From Panorpa germanica (taxonomy: Eukaryota > Arthropoda > Insecta > Mecoptera > Panorpidae), in the NCBI GenBank assembly GCA_963678705.1, contig OY783208.1:13885782-13949781 (forward strand): a DNA stretch of 64,000 bases, given 5' to 3'. Position 1 is the first letter of the stretch, and each line of letters starts with the position of its first letter. Of the stretch, positions 11,735 through 22,446 are shown in pieces. Position numbers and translations under genes: made by a program. The notes below the pieces were generated by a model. The model searched no databases and had not been told where the DNA came from. It saw nothing but the letters and a program-made list of their open reading frames with translations.

Positions 11735-12200
11735 ATGAATATGAGGTAACCCACGTTTTTAAAATTCGACACAGACATCATAATTGCTACTGTTCCAAAA
11801 ATGTTTGTTTTTAATAAATCATTTAATAAATCTTTTATTTTTAAATTAAACACTCTAGTAACTAAATCAGGTCGATGTTCCACACGTTGATTTTCATTTA
11901 AATTATTTTTAATTTCAGGCCATTTTGGATTGCAAGGCATTGTGATAAATAAATCAAGAGAACCGAATTTTTTAATTATAGATATTGAGTCAAAGTAATT
12001 TTGTATTAATGAGCGAGAACTTCCAACGTAAGTAGATGGAAAATAACCATATTATTACTTGTCCTATATTGTACGTACTGTATAGTTCGAAACGTAGTTT
12101 TCTCTGACTATTACTAGTTCTAATAAAATTTAATCGATTGCTATCTGTATTTGAATATGCATCGACGATATTGTTGTGAGAAGATTATCGGCGGGACGTT
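11735..12200 (-). pseudogene. Helitron helicase-like N-terminal domain, internal fragment
   Basis: Reading the minus strand gives the order typical of Helitron_like_N proteins: DAYSNTDSNRLNFIR, STYVGSSRSLIQNYFDS, KKFGSLDLFITMPCNPKWPE, HRPDLVTRVFNLK and then FGTVAI. Frameshifts separate some blocks, so it is not functional. The blocks at 18639-19110 on the same strand are the preceding part of the same domain. The errantivirus-like element at 12264-17996 sits between the two. A Helitron protein nicks and copies its element by rolling-circle replication. Only part of the replication-initiator region is present here, and no helicase domain was seen. Confidence 0.75.
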
Positions 12201-12263
12201 ACACCTGACACCAATGTTATAAAAAGCGGCGGATGATCGTTGGATGGAGAGATTCCTTCAGCC

Positions 12264-13132
12264 AGTTAACATATGATTACGTAATACATAATATCTTTGT
12301 TATATTTACTTAATATATAGGAAATGAAATCATTATTTACATCTACTATGAATGATGAATTGAAATATTAAATAATTATAATATTATGTTGACTCAAATA
12401 ACAAATAACTTGCAACGCATTTCATCATAAACAAAATAGGACCATTAAAAATAACTATAAATCAGAACCTTAAGTGTTACTCAGAAATATAAACATTTCC
12501 TCGCGACTATTGTGACCTATTTAAAAAATGATTAGCTAAACAAAAAGTCAGCATAAACACATTTGTTTGAGACGATTCCAGTCAATCTCTAGAATAACAT
12601 CACAATAGCTGTACATGTTATTTTGATTCAGTAATAGTAAATTTTTATCGCATACTATTGACATTGCCAATTAGATTTAAGAAACAAAAGTCGAAAAAGA
12701 CAAAAGCACAAATTGCAAAAGAAACAAAAGTGTTAATTCACAAAACAAGAAAGATTTAAAAACGAATAACAAACAAACGAAACAAGTAAAACTAAAGATT
12801 AACAAATAAATTAGAAATTAGTGTATTAAAATAATCAACCAACTAACAATTAATATTAATCATACATAATTATATAATAATCAAAACTAACAACAAGTGT
12901 AACTTTGCATTTGAATTTTATTAAATAAAATACAGTTTTTTAAATATATGTTTTCATTCGAATACTAATGTCAACAAATACTAACAATCTATAACAACGA
13001 CGACCACGATATATGAACTAGCACAACGTTCTTCAAACTACGACTCAATAAATTTATGAAGTAAATTAATCTACTAAAATATAAATTTGTTAATATTTTC
13101 GGCTCTCAGAAAATATATAACTGGCGCAGTGC
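12264..13132 (+). repeat. 5' long terminal repeat
   Basis: It starts AGTTAACATATGATTACG and ends CTCAGAAAATATATAACT. It is nearly identical to 17155-17996. By eye there are about a dozen substitutions and one 26-27-base segment present only here (around 13010-13036). The LTR would supply the promoter and the polyadenylation signal. Confidence 0.95.
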
Positions 13133-13149
13133 TGTAGGATAATTTGCTT
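13132..13149 (+). promoter_or_regulatory. Primer-binding site, tRNA-Ser type
   Basis: TGGCGCAGTGCTGTAGGA follows directly on the 5' LTR and overlaps its last T. It resembles the TGGCGCAG... sites used with tRNA-Ser by the 17.6/297 group of errantiviruses. Confidence 0.7.
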
Positions 13150-13783
13150 TTTGAAAAAAAAGTAGAACCAAGTTCTTAAACAAAATTAAAAAAAGAACCT
13201 ACAAAAGTGAAAAATAAATATCTACAAAAGTGAAAAATAAAAATCTACAAAAGTGTATTAAAATTATAATTGTTTAAAAAGTGTATTAAAAAGAAAGTGA
13301 ACAGTGTACAAAAGGGCATTTAAAAAAAAAAAGTGTAGAAAGTTTTTTTTTTAAAGAAAAAGAAGTGTACTAAAAGTTTTTAAATAATTAAAAGAAGTGT
13401 ACAAATGGGCAATTAAAAAAAATACAAAAAGTGTTTTATAAAAATAAAAAATAAGTGTATTTTTTGTTAAAAGTGCAAAAGCAGTCGTGACCATCGCACA
13501 ACCCCATGGGCAATGTCAACTAACCTCTGAACAACTAGAAAACTATCACAGCTTGAAAACAGAGACCATAAGAATCTACATTAATGATATTTGTAATCGA
13601 ACTGTAAGTAGTAAATTTTTCTGAAATTCCTTTTCACAAATTCCTAATATCCAATTATTACATTTTCAAAAAAATAAAAAATAATAATAAACATTATGGG
13701 TCATAGCGAACTAAAACAAATAACAAATATAATAATAATGAAACAATGAACTAACAGAAATTGAACATACCACAAATTTAAAA
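13150..13783 (+). other. Untranslated leader of the LTR element
   Basis: An A-rich leader between the primer-binding site and gag. It contains many repeats of AAAAGTG(T/A)A spaced irregularly between about 13196 and 13470. No open frame of note is present. Confidence 0.6.
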
Positions 13784-14997
13784 ATGGAAAACGTAATATT
13801 ACAATTACAATCACAGAGAAGACAACTCATACAACTCAGGCAAGATATAGCTGAATCACAACAACAACAAAATGAAGACAATATCACTTATAGCAATTCT
13901 TATTTTGAAACTGTTAAAACATTTTACGGAGAACCAACAAAATTAAATGCTTTTATAAGACAAGTAGACAATATAGTTTATATGTTTAGAAATGCAGTTA
14001 ATGAAATCAAAACGTGGATAGTTGAAGTAATTTTATCTAAGTTAGAGGGATCCGCCGAAAGAGTAACGTTAGGTAGACGGATTGATACATGGGACGAACT
14101 TAAAAAAATATTAATTTCTAACTTCTCAATCAAAGGGATGAAGCAACGCTTATCGTAGAAATTATTGAACTGATGCAGAAATCGCAAGAAAGTACGCAAG
14201 ACTTTTTTAACAGATGCTCAGATCATCTAGCAGCTCTATTAGCCAACAGCAGTCAAAAAGATTGTGAAACTCTCTTTAATGGTAAGTCAAACCTATATAC
14301 AACGGTAATACTAAAAGCTTTTACTAGAGGTTTGAGAGGAAGAATGGGAGAGAGTATAAGGGCTAGAATTCCAAATTCAATGGAACAGGCATGGGCTTAT
14401 GTGTTAGACGAAGAAAACGTGCAACACATGCAGTGGAAGAACTACTCATCTCATACACCCGACAGACCAATACAAAGTTTAAAAACATTCCAATATAAAC
14501 CACAAAATATACCCTTCCAACCAAGACCATCATTTATACCATTTCCACCACATTTTATTCCAAAACCACAATATCAACCTATTAACAAAGATATCCGAAA
14601 CTTTGAGCCCATGGAGACTTCAGAAGTGACACGTCTGAATTACCTGAGAAAAGAAAAACAAAAACCCGATATTGACAAAGAAAATATATCTAAAGAACAT
14701 TATGAATATTTTCAACAACAAAAAGAAGAGGACAATAAAGATGCACCAGAAGAATATTTTGAATACATAGAACAACAACCAAAAATAAAATATGTATCAG
14801 AAAATAAATGTACTTATATTCCATACAGACAACAAGCTGGAATAAAAAATACTAAAATTAAACAAAAGTATGTTTATCCGCATCACAAACAACCTGGTGT
14901 TATAACATCGAGAAAAATTGAGAAAATACCTGCCGTATATTATAAATATTACGAACAACCTGGTGAAACTCAACAATGCAAAGACTATGATTTTTAA
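13784..14997 (+). pseudogene. Errantivirus-like gag, one frameshift
   Basis: A start codon at 13784 opens a frame of 124 codons that ends at 14158. The same protein continues in another frame through 14173-14997. The break lies around 14140-14160 and fits a single-base indel. The first part has the YFETVKTFYGEPTKLNAFI and W-containing segments typical of gypsy-type capsid proteins. The second part keeps the RGLRGRMGESIRARIPNSM region. No CCHC knuckle is present, as is usual in errantivirus gag. The C-terminal third is unusually rich in Gln, Lys, Pro and Tyr and holds short repeats of the type EQQP/QQPG. The frameshift should prevent a full product. Confidence 0.8.
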
Positions 14998-14999
14998 CA

Positions 15000-15600
15000 T
15001 CCATCAGATAAAAATAATTAGAGTAAAAACCAACATCCAAAACCTTACTCAAATAATATCTAGATAACAGTGTATAGATATATACTCACTCGAATATAGA
15101 AAATTTAATAAACTAAATAAAGTTTATTTTATCTAGAATTAAAATTAAAATTATGACAACAAATGAGCTATGACACTGACCTCCTAAATAACTACTATAT
15201 AATTACCGTACTTTTTAAAAAGAAATTAAAAAAATTCTGAACTAAATAATCAATATAAATAATTATTAAACAAACAATTAAATATATGAAAATATACCAA
15301 CACGTTTCATACGCTTAACTCTTAGCATACAGAAGAAATACGCTGTACTTAAAATACAGAAGTAATAAACCTTTTGATCTTATAATCAACTTAAATTTAA
15401 AACATTCAATCTAAATTTAAAATATTCAAAATTAACCTAAAAAAAAAAATCTAAAATAATATACGAATATAGTATTGGGATTCGAAACCTTATAAAGAAA
15501 TATAATCCTTATAAAAAATTGAACTTATAAACATATAAATAATATGATCGACTATGAAATAGAGAGTGACGTATTGTATAACAACCCTGCTTACACAATG
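15000..15600 (+). other. Residual sequence where protease and RT should be
   Basis: About 600 bases with many stops and none of the RT motifs. It marks the site of an internal deletion, or of complete decay, of the pol core. Confidence 0.6.
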
Positions 15601-15619
15601 AATCTCTATCGAACGAAGA

Positions 15620-16725
15620 AATGAATGTTGTTTACATCAACTGTACAATACATTCTCAAGAAGAAGATGCTACAGGGATACCCATAAGCGAAAGACCTTT
15701 TGAAACTCATAACCAACAAATTCAAATTAAAATACTATTATACAGATTTAATAAAAAGATTAAAAGAAAAATATTATTGGTATAATACGTAAAAAGAAAT
15801 TGAAGCTTATGTAAACACTTGTACTCTTTGTAAAACTAATAAATACAACAGAAAGCCATTAGATACTATTATGAATCTAACTGAAACACCCAGTAGGCCG
15901 TTTCAAGTATTACATATAGATACCTTTACAATCGATAAACAAGATTTTCTAACAATGCTAGATCCATTAACAAAGTTTGCAATTTCAAACTTCAAAGCAA
16001 AGAATAACTTAGAAATAACTGAAGGAATTCTGAAACTATTTAAACATCACGGAATACCGCAAACAATAATTATGGATAATGGATTAGAATTCAAAAACCA
16101 TCTAGTACAACAATTACTAGGGACACACAAAATAAATGTGCATTTTACAACACCAATTGGACACACAGGAAACAGTCCCGTCCAAAGGCTACATAGCACA
16201 CTTATTGAAAACTATCGAATATTAAAAACACAAAGTAAAGAAGATCCTACTAAAATAATGTTGATTTGTATTATAGCCTATAACAATACAATTCATTCTG
16301 TAACGGAACTAACTCCTATGGAAGCATTGTATGGCAGTCAACATCGAAGAAACATATTTGACCTAAATATCAACACTGAAATTGTTCAAGACAAAATAAA
16401 GGATTACCATAGTAATATGAAAATATTGCATGATAAAATACAAAATAATATTATCAAAAAAAAGAATGATACTATAAACAGAATAAACAACACTAAAAAC
16501 TTAACCAAAATCAAAATAGGTGACTTAGTATATATAAAATTAATCAACAGATCGAAAAGTCAACCACTCAAACAAGGACCATATATAATAACCAAATTGG
16601 ATGACAAGCAAAGAGCTTATATAAAAAATACAGCTACAAACAAAACACTAATTAGACACATTCGAGACTTAGAAAAAACTAAAACAAATCTTACTATTAC
16701 AGAAGATAATGAATCTACGATTTAA
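15620..16725 (+). pseudogene. Errantivirus-like integrase (end of pol)
   Basis: Decayed frames at about 15620-15870 give the linker and part of the zinc-binding HHCC domain (CTLCK), with a TAA within it. An open frame at 15871-16725 (284 codons) carries the core with HIDTF, the second Asp in MDNGLEF, and TPIGHTGNSPV. At the position 36 residues after the second Asp, where the catalytic Glu of the D,D-35-E triad is expected, the codon is CAA (Gln). The C-terminal part has the GPYIITKL-type segment. The enzyme would insert the cDNA. The lost Glu and upstream stops indicate that it is inactive. Confidence 0.85.
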
Positions 16726-16959
16726 CAACAAATCCTATTTAAATAAAAGATATCCTATATCAAACTTGTAAAACACCTTTCCTTTCATCAAACAATAATC
16801 CTTTCTAAGAAATATTTATTATTGTCTAATGAGAACTATTTACAGAACAACGAATTATAAAAAAAATCTAGAATTTAACATCAAACTAGACAAATTCAAT
16901 GATATTCAAAAAAAAAAAAAACAATATCATGAATTAACATCTCGAAAAGAATCTAACAT

Positions 16960-17125
16960 AGAAATATAAAACTATTATAAAAATACTAACTATTATTGTA
17001 CTATGTTTAATTATAGCTATAAGCATTATAATATGTTAAAAAAATAAGAAAAGAAAAAAATTTACAATTATTAATAAACTAAACTCAGCCAATAAATTAG
17101 GAAGAAAATCAATTTTAATAAATTA
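16960..17125 (+). pseudogene. Possible env remnant: membrane anchor and basic tail
   Basis: A reading of this stretch gives about 20 very hydrophobic residues (Ile/Leu/Val-rich), one stop, then a Lys-rich tail just before the purine tract. That is the position and character of the C-terminal transmembrane anchor of an errantivirus envelope protein. The rest of env is absent. The evidence is weak and rests on position and composition. Confidence 0.35.
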
Positions 17126-17142
17126 AAATACGATTTTCATTC

Positions 17143-17154
17143 TAAGGGTGGAGA
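17143..17154 (+). promoter_or_regulatory. Polypurine tract
   Basis: TAAGGGTGGAGA lies immediately before the 3' LTR. It is the expected primer for plus-strand synthesis. Confidence 0.75.
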
Positions 17155-17996
17155 AGTTAACATATGATTACGTAATACATAATATCTTTGTTATATTTAC
17201 TTAATATATAGGAAATGAAATCATTATTTACATCTACTATGAATGATGAATTGAAATATTAAATAATTATAATATTATGTTGACTCAAATAACAAATAAC
17301 TTGCAACGCATTTCATCATAAACAAAATAGGACCATTAAAAATAACTATAAATCAGAACCTTAAGTGTTACTCAGAAATATAAACATTTCCTCGCGACTA
17401 TTGTGACCTATTTAAAAAATGATTAGCTAAACAAAAAGTGAGCATAAATACATTTGTTTGAGACCATTCCAGTCAATCTCTAGAATAACATCACAATAGC
17501 TGTACATGTTATTTTGATTCAGTAATAGTCAATTTTTATCGCATACTATTGACATTGCCAATTAGATTTAAGAAACAAAAGTCGAAAAAGACAAAAGCAC
17601 AAATTGCAAAAGAAACAAAAGTGTTAATTCACAAAACAAGAAAGATTCAAAAACGAATCACAAACAAACGAAACAAGTAAAACTAAAGATTAACAAATAA
17701 ATTAGAAATTAGTGTATTAAAATAATCAACCAACTAACAATTAATATTAATCATACATAATTATATATTAATCAAAACTAACAACAAGTGTAACTTTGCA
17801 TTTGAATTTTATTAAATAAAATACCGTTTTTTAAATATATGTTTTCATTCGAATACTAATGTCAACAAATACTAACAATCTATAAACAACGACGACCACG
17901 ACCACTTCAAACTACGACTCAATAAATTTATAAAGAAAATTAATCTACTAAAATATAAATTTGTTAATATTTTCGGCTCTCAGAAAATATATAACT
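17155..17996 (+). repeat. 3' long terminal repeat
   Basis: Copy of 12264-13132 that lacks a 26-27-base segment near 17897. It is followed directly by the target duplication AGCC. Confidence 0.95.
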
Positions 17997-18000
17997 AGCC

Positions 18001-18638
18001 TATTACATCCCACGGGGTTGCTAGCTTCTGAATGTAGATTCCTCCGTAGACGATATCCTCCAGATAAGACTTTGATCCTTTATTTTAGTTAGATTTCTTG
18101 TCCGAATAGTAATGTTGAAATAGAGACCTCTTTGAGCGGCAAAAGTGAGTCTTTCTTTCAACATTCCACGTTGAAGAAATAATATCTTTTATATTATTAA
18201 TTAAACACTTTTTATTAAAAATAAGTAATTGATTAGTTTTATTTAGACATCTAGTTACTTAGTTACAATAGTATTTCACTTAATTAAAAAGGATGCTAAA
18301 TATTTAACTTAATATATCAATTCTTGTACAATATTTAATTAATAGAAAAACGTGTTCAATAAATTATGATAAACGATGAACACTGACTGTAACTCTGAGT
18401 CTGGCGAGTGACTTACGACTACTGCGTTTCTAGTACAACTCCTGAGTTTCTAGTGTAACTGGCGATCTGGCCCTGATGTCATGTACACCAATTTAGTGTT
18501 GCCGAAGACTGAAACAATACAAAAATGTCCCACAGACCAGCGCCAAGGTTTAAAACGCTTAATTTAAATAATAATTTGTTACGCTTTCAATATTAAAATT
18601 GAAGGTAACATAATACAATTCTTGTATATTTATAACAT
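18001..18638. other. Unassigned sequence between LTR element and Helitron piece
   Basis: No coding signal. It follows the LTR element and precedes the Helitron fragment. It may belong to another inserted element or to Helitron non-coding DNA; I could not decide. Confidence 0.35.
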
Positions 18639-19110
18639 TTATATTAAAACTAAAAAGATAAGTACGACATTGTACGTACTTACAACAATATATTGCTGAG
18701 TTAGTTTACCAGCACTTAAATACGGATTAAATGAATTTGTGCATCTTAACCGAAAACTATAAAATTGTCTATGTGTTACTCTTTTATGCTTAGTAACATT
18801 TAATAGGCTTTCCGAACAACCTTTTTCACCGGTTGGACACAGGAGAGGATATATCACTAGGTCACAGTTTTCATTTAAAATATTGATAGTATACAGATTA
18901 CTGCCTTTAAGATAGACAGGTTGGAGGTTTACATCAAGACTGGTATAAATTAATGCCACTTCATTAGTTGTAGGAAAATTATAACGGCGTGAATCATTTG
19001 ATAAGTTTTACACAATTCGAATTTCGATTTCTATTTCTATTCTCTAAACTGGTCTTTCGTTGTTCTGCTTATATGACTACCCTCATCATTTTATAAGTAT
19101 TAGCATAAGG
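18639..19110 (-). pseudogene. Helitron helicase-like N-terminal domain, first fragment
   Basis: The minus strand reads NPYANTYKMM (about 19100), then after a frameshift TNEVALIYTS and CDLVIYPLLCPTGEKGC, RVTHRQFYSFRLR and SAGKLTQQYIV. This is the conserved order leading into the DAY...NRLNFIR block found at about 12150. Both fragments lie on one strand in the right order for a single Helitron that was later split. Frameshifts make it non-functional. Confidence 0.72.
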
Positions 19111-19299
19111 ATTAACATTTCTTAAAAGTGTATCTATACCCTTTTATTAGTGCACTCTAAAATTGTTCTACATATAATAATGAAGGAATACAGATCTGAA
19201 CAAATATATCTTAAGAAACTGATTGGAGTTAAATGAACCAATGGAAATAGAAAATCTCGCCGTACATCAGAACAGTGAACAACTACAAAATGCATATTA

Positions 19300-20215
19300 T
19301 CTATAAAGCATTTTATTTGTGATGTATGTAACAAATTGTTGAACACTAAGGCACAAATAAAACATTTGCGTTGACATTTAGATAAGAAATTACATTCTTG
19401 CAATAAATGTAATAAAACGTTTAGTCGTTCATCGAGTTTAAAACTACATGAAAACACACATTTATGTTTGAAACCATTTTCTTGCGACAAATGTAGTAAA
19501 ACGTTTAGTCATTCATCGAGTTAAAAACTCCATAAAAACACATTTGGCTTTACCATTTTCTTTTGCAATGAATATAGTAAAACGTTTAGTCAATCAATTC
19601 ATTTAAAACAACTTAAGAAACACATTTACTTTAAAACCATTTTCTTGCAATTAATGTAATAAGTGTAATTAATGTAATTGAGTTTAAAACTACATATAAA
19701 AACATATTTTGGTTTAAAACCATCTTCTTGCGACGAATGTATAAATAGTTCAGTGATTCAATTAAATTAAAATTACACGACACACCTTTAAGTTTAAAGC
19801 CATTTTCTTGCGATGAATGTAGTAAAACATTTAGTCAATTACATGATTTGAAGCGACATAAAAACACATTTGGGTTTAAAATTATTTTCTTCCGTCAAAT
19901 GTAGTAAAAATTTTAGTCTGTCACAGAATTTAAAAATACATAAAACACATTTCGGTGGAAGTCATTTCCTTGTGGCAAATGTAATAAACCGTTTACTCAC
20001 TCATCGAGTTTAAAACTCCATAAAAACACACATTTGACTTTTAATCCTTTTATGTAATGAATGTAGTAAAACGTTTAGTCAATCTGTTCATCTAAAACGA
20101 CATAACACACATGAAAGGCCATTTTCTTGCGGCGAATGTAGTAAAACGTTTTGTCGATCACATGATTTAAAATAACAAAAAACACATATTTTGGTTAAAA
20201 ATCTCTTTTTTTTGT
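19300..20215 (+). pseudogene. C2H2 zinc-finger array, decayed
   Basis: Units of about 84 bases repeat through the stretch, each reading C.(E/K)C(S/N)KTFS...LK.H with linkers such as KPFSC. Recognisable fingers include HSCNKCNKTFSRSSSLKLH near 19395, FSCDKCSKTFSHSSS near 19480, and [20 protein letters not shown] and [16 protein letters not shown] near 20060-20170. Stops and frameshifts separate most fingers, so no continuous protein remains. Intact relatives are DNA-binding regulators. Scraps of related fingers on the minus strand lie at 23.8-24.5 and 33.1 kb. Confidence 0.85.
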
Positions 20216-20229
20216 TACGCTTGTAGTAA

Positions 20230-22400
20230 ATAAAGGAAGATACTATAGTTATCCAAGTCCACTGTCTTCTCTGATAATCTGCTCGATCCTTTGATACTAT
20301 TATTTTAATTTTTATGTACTACTACTATACTACTATATTTACTTACTACTATATTTTTAGAATCCCTTAATAGTAAACTGGTTGGCCTAAAGATAAAATC
20401 TTCAAGTAATAATTTACTACCACCAATTGACAGAATTAAAAATAAAAATCATTATTAGTTATTAACAGTTTTTGATGTAAGAACGGTAATCTTATAAAAA
20501 ATTTCGCTCTTTTTTTGTGACCTTTTTTAATTTTTAATATATATAATTAAAATAAAAAGTTATCAAACAAGAAACGAAACCATTTTTAAATAAATTTTAA
20601 AATGCTGTAAAAACAAATGGGTTGTGAACTCATTTTTTGGAGATAGATTTTTTAATTCTTCTGAAATATTGGTTAATAAACGTTATTTAATTCTATTAAC
20701 AATTAAAATAGTCATTTTGTCTCTTTATTAATTAAGGGGATCCAGAGGTAGATACAATATCACTGCATACGTAACGTCCGTATATTTGCAGATTTTTTAT
20801 ATAACTCTGCAATCTTTTGATATTTAAAAAAATAAAAACGTCTATGTACATTAGAGTCGCCCTTTTTTTTATATATTTATTTGAGTGCATCAACTTTCAA
20901 CAGTTATTTGCACTTAAAACAATATATACATTTTTAAACGTTTACAATACATAATTTACAACTTATAGACACATGAGTATGGATATTTAAAATAAAGTGA
21001 TAAAATTAGTTTTATTTATAAAGTCAATAAGGTTTTACATACTAAGAGTGGCCCTTATTTATTCTGGTGTCATTGCATGAAAAATTGATTGTAAATTACA
21101 GGCCATTCGAGTAATGGGAAAGCGTGCTCCAAGTACTTTGAAAATCGAAAAATCATCGAAAAAAATTATTTTATTTATTTAGCGAAATTTATTTTATGCA
21201 AAACATCTATTAAAAATACATATCTTTACATATACGTCTTTTTTCTGGACGAGCAACGGTTTTCGATAAAGAAATCCACGCGAATCGAAAAAGCACTAAA
21301 AAAAATTAACTTTATTTATTTTACAAAATATCTATTATATTTATATCTCAATCCTATACTATGTTTTAAGTGAAAATTTATATAGTGTTTAAATGAAGAA
21401 TTATTTGTTGTTATACGTAAAATAAATATGGAACAAGTTAAATATTTCAATTCAAAAATGGAATTAAAATTTGAAATGAAATTCAATTCACACGCAAAAG
21501 ACAGTCGTCGCTTGCCTATTGCCAAATTTGCCATTTGAATCAAAAATTAAAATGGTCAAAACAATTGAAAGAAAGATTCGACTTAACTCAGAAAAATTAA
21601 AATTATGTAAATGGTCTGGAATTAGTGCAATTAAAAGTTATAAATGATTGGGCCGAGAGACGGATAAAGCTAAACAGAAACAGTATGTGCTTACTTCTGG
21701 TTGTATATGATTATCCCCGAAAGTTTCCCGGCTATAAAAAATCAATTTTATCTCAGCAACATTTTTCTCGGAAATCGTTAGCCGTACAAAAAAAAGTGAC
21801 AGATGATAATAGATCTACAACTTTTGTACAACACTTTTTTGTATACTGTATGTACAACTTTTGTATAATACTTCTTCGCATAAAATTAATATTTCGCAAG
21901 ATACATAAATATTTTTTTTTTTTTTATTTTCAAGGCTCTTTGGGCATGCTTTTCCGTAAATCGATTGATGTAAAATTTTACACAGATTATTTTTCATGCA
22001 TCGCACCAAAGTAGAAGGTAGCGGAAAAACTATTTTAACATTGAAAAGAAAGGCCACCACCCTAATGTACATATATTTACCTATATATTTATCATAAATT
22101 ATAAAACAACCCCTAGAAAATAAGATCATGACACCATATTTGCATTATTATTTGAAGCATGTTTTTAAGAACGAAATAAAAAATATATTTGCAAATATTT
22201 ATTTATATAATTGAATAGATATATATGAACATTTAATGCAATTAATAATTATTATTGTCTAAAATACATATTTGAAATTCATGTCTCTGGTGAGAAGAAC
22301 TAATGTCAAAAATAGCGCAAATCCTATTCGATGACGGTCAATAGCGCAAGGAAATTAGTTTTTATTCTAGGTCCCTGTTATGTTGGCCGAACAGGCGCAA
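20230..22400. other. AT-rich DNA, no recognised gene
   Basis: Stops are frequent in all frames. At 21480-21515 the words TTCAATTCACACGCAAAAGACAG and CGTCGCTTGC resemble the right end of the large inverted-repeat structure at 63.39-63.45 kb, so a remnant of that element family lies here. Open stretches at 21316-22129 show no known domain. Confidence 0.4.
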
Positions 22401-22446
22401 ATAATTTTTGACATTTGTATTTATAATTATTGAAAATTATATTAAT

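Larger units (their letters stand above)
12264..17996 (+). mobile_element. Errantivirus-like (Ty3/gypsy) LTR retrotransposon, internally deleted
   Basis: Two long terminal repeats (12264-13132 and 17155-17996) begin AGTTAAC and end ATATAACT, as in insect errantiviruses. The element is flanked by the 4-bp duplication AGCC at 12260-12263 and 17997-18000. A primer-binding site follows the 5' LTR and a purine tract precedes the 3' LTR. Inside are a frameshifted gag, an integrase and a decayed membrane-anchor segment. Protease, reverse transcriptase and RNase H are missing: the region 15000-15600 is too short for them and holds none of their motifs. The total of about 5.7 kb compares with about 7 kb for complete relatives. 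It is a defective endogenous element in the plus orientation. Confidence 0.93.

Noticed and set aside
12200-12225. TTGGTGTCAGG on the minus strand, like a retrotransposon primer site
   Set aside because: It can be read as part of the Helitron fragment, and no LTR border could be defined.
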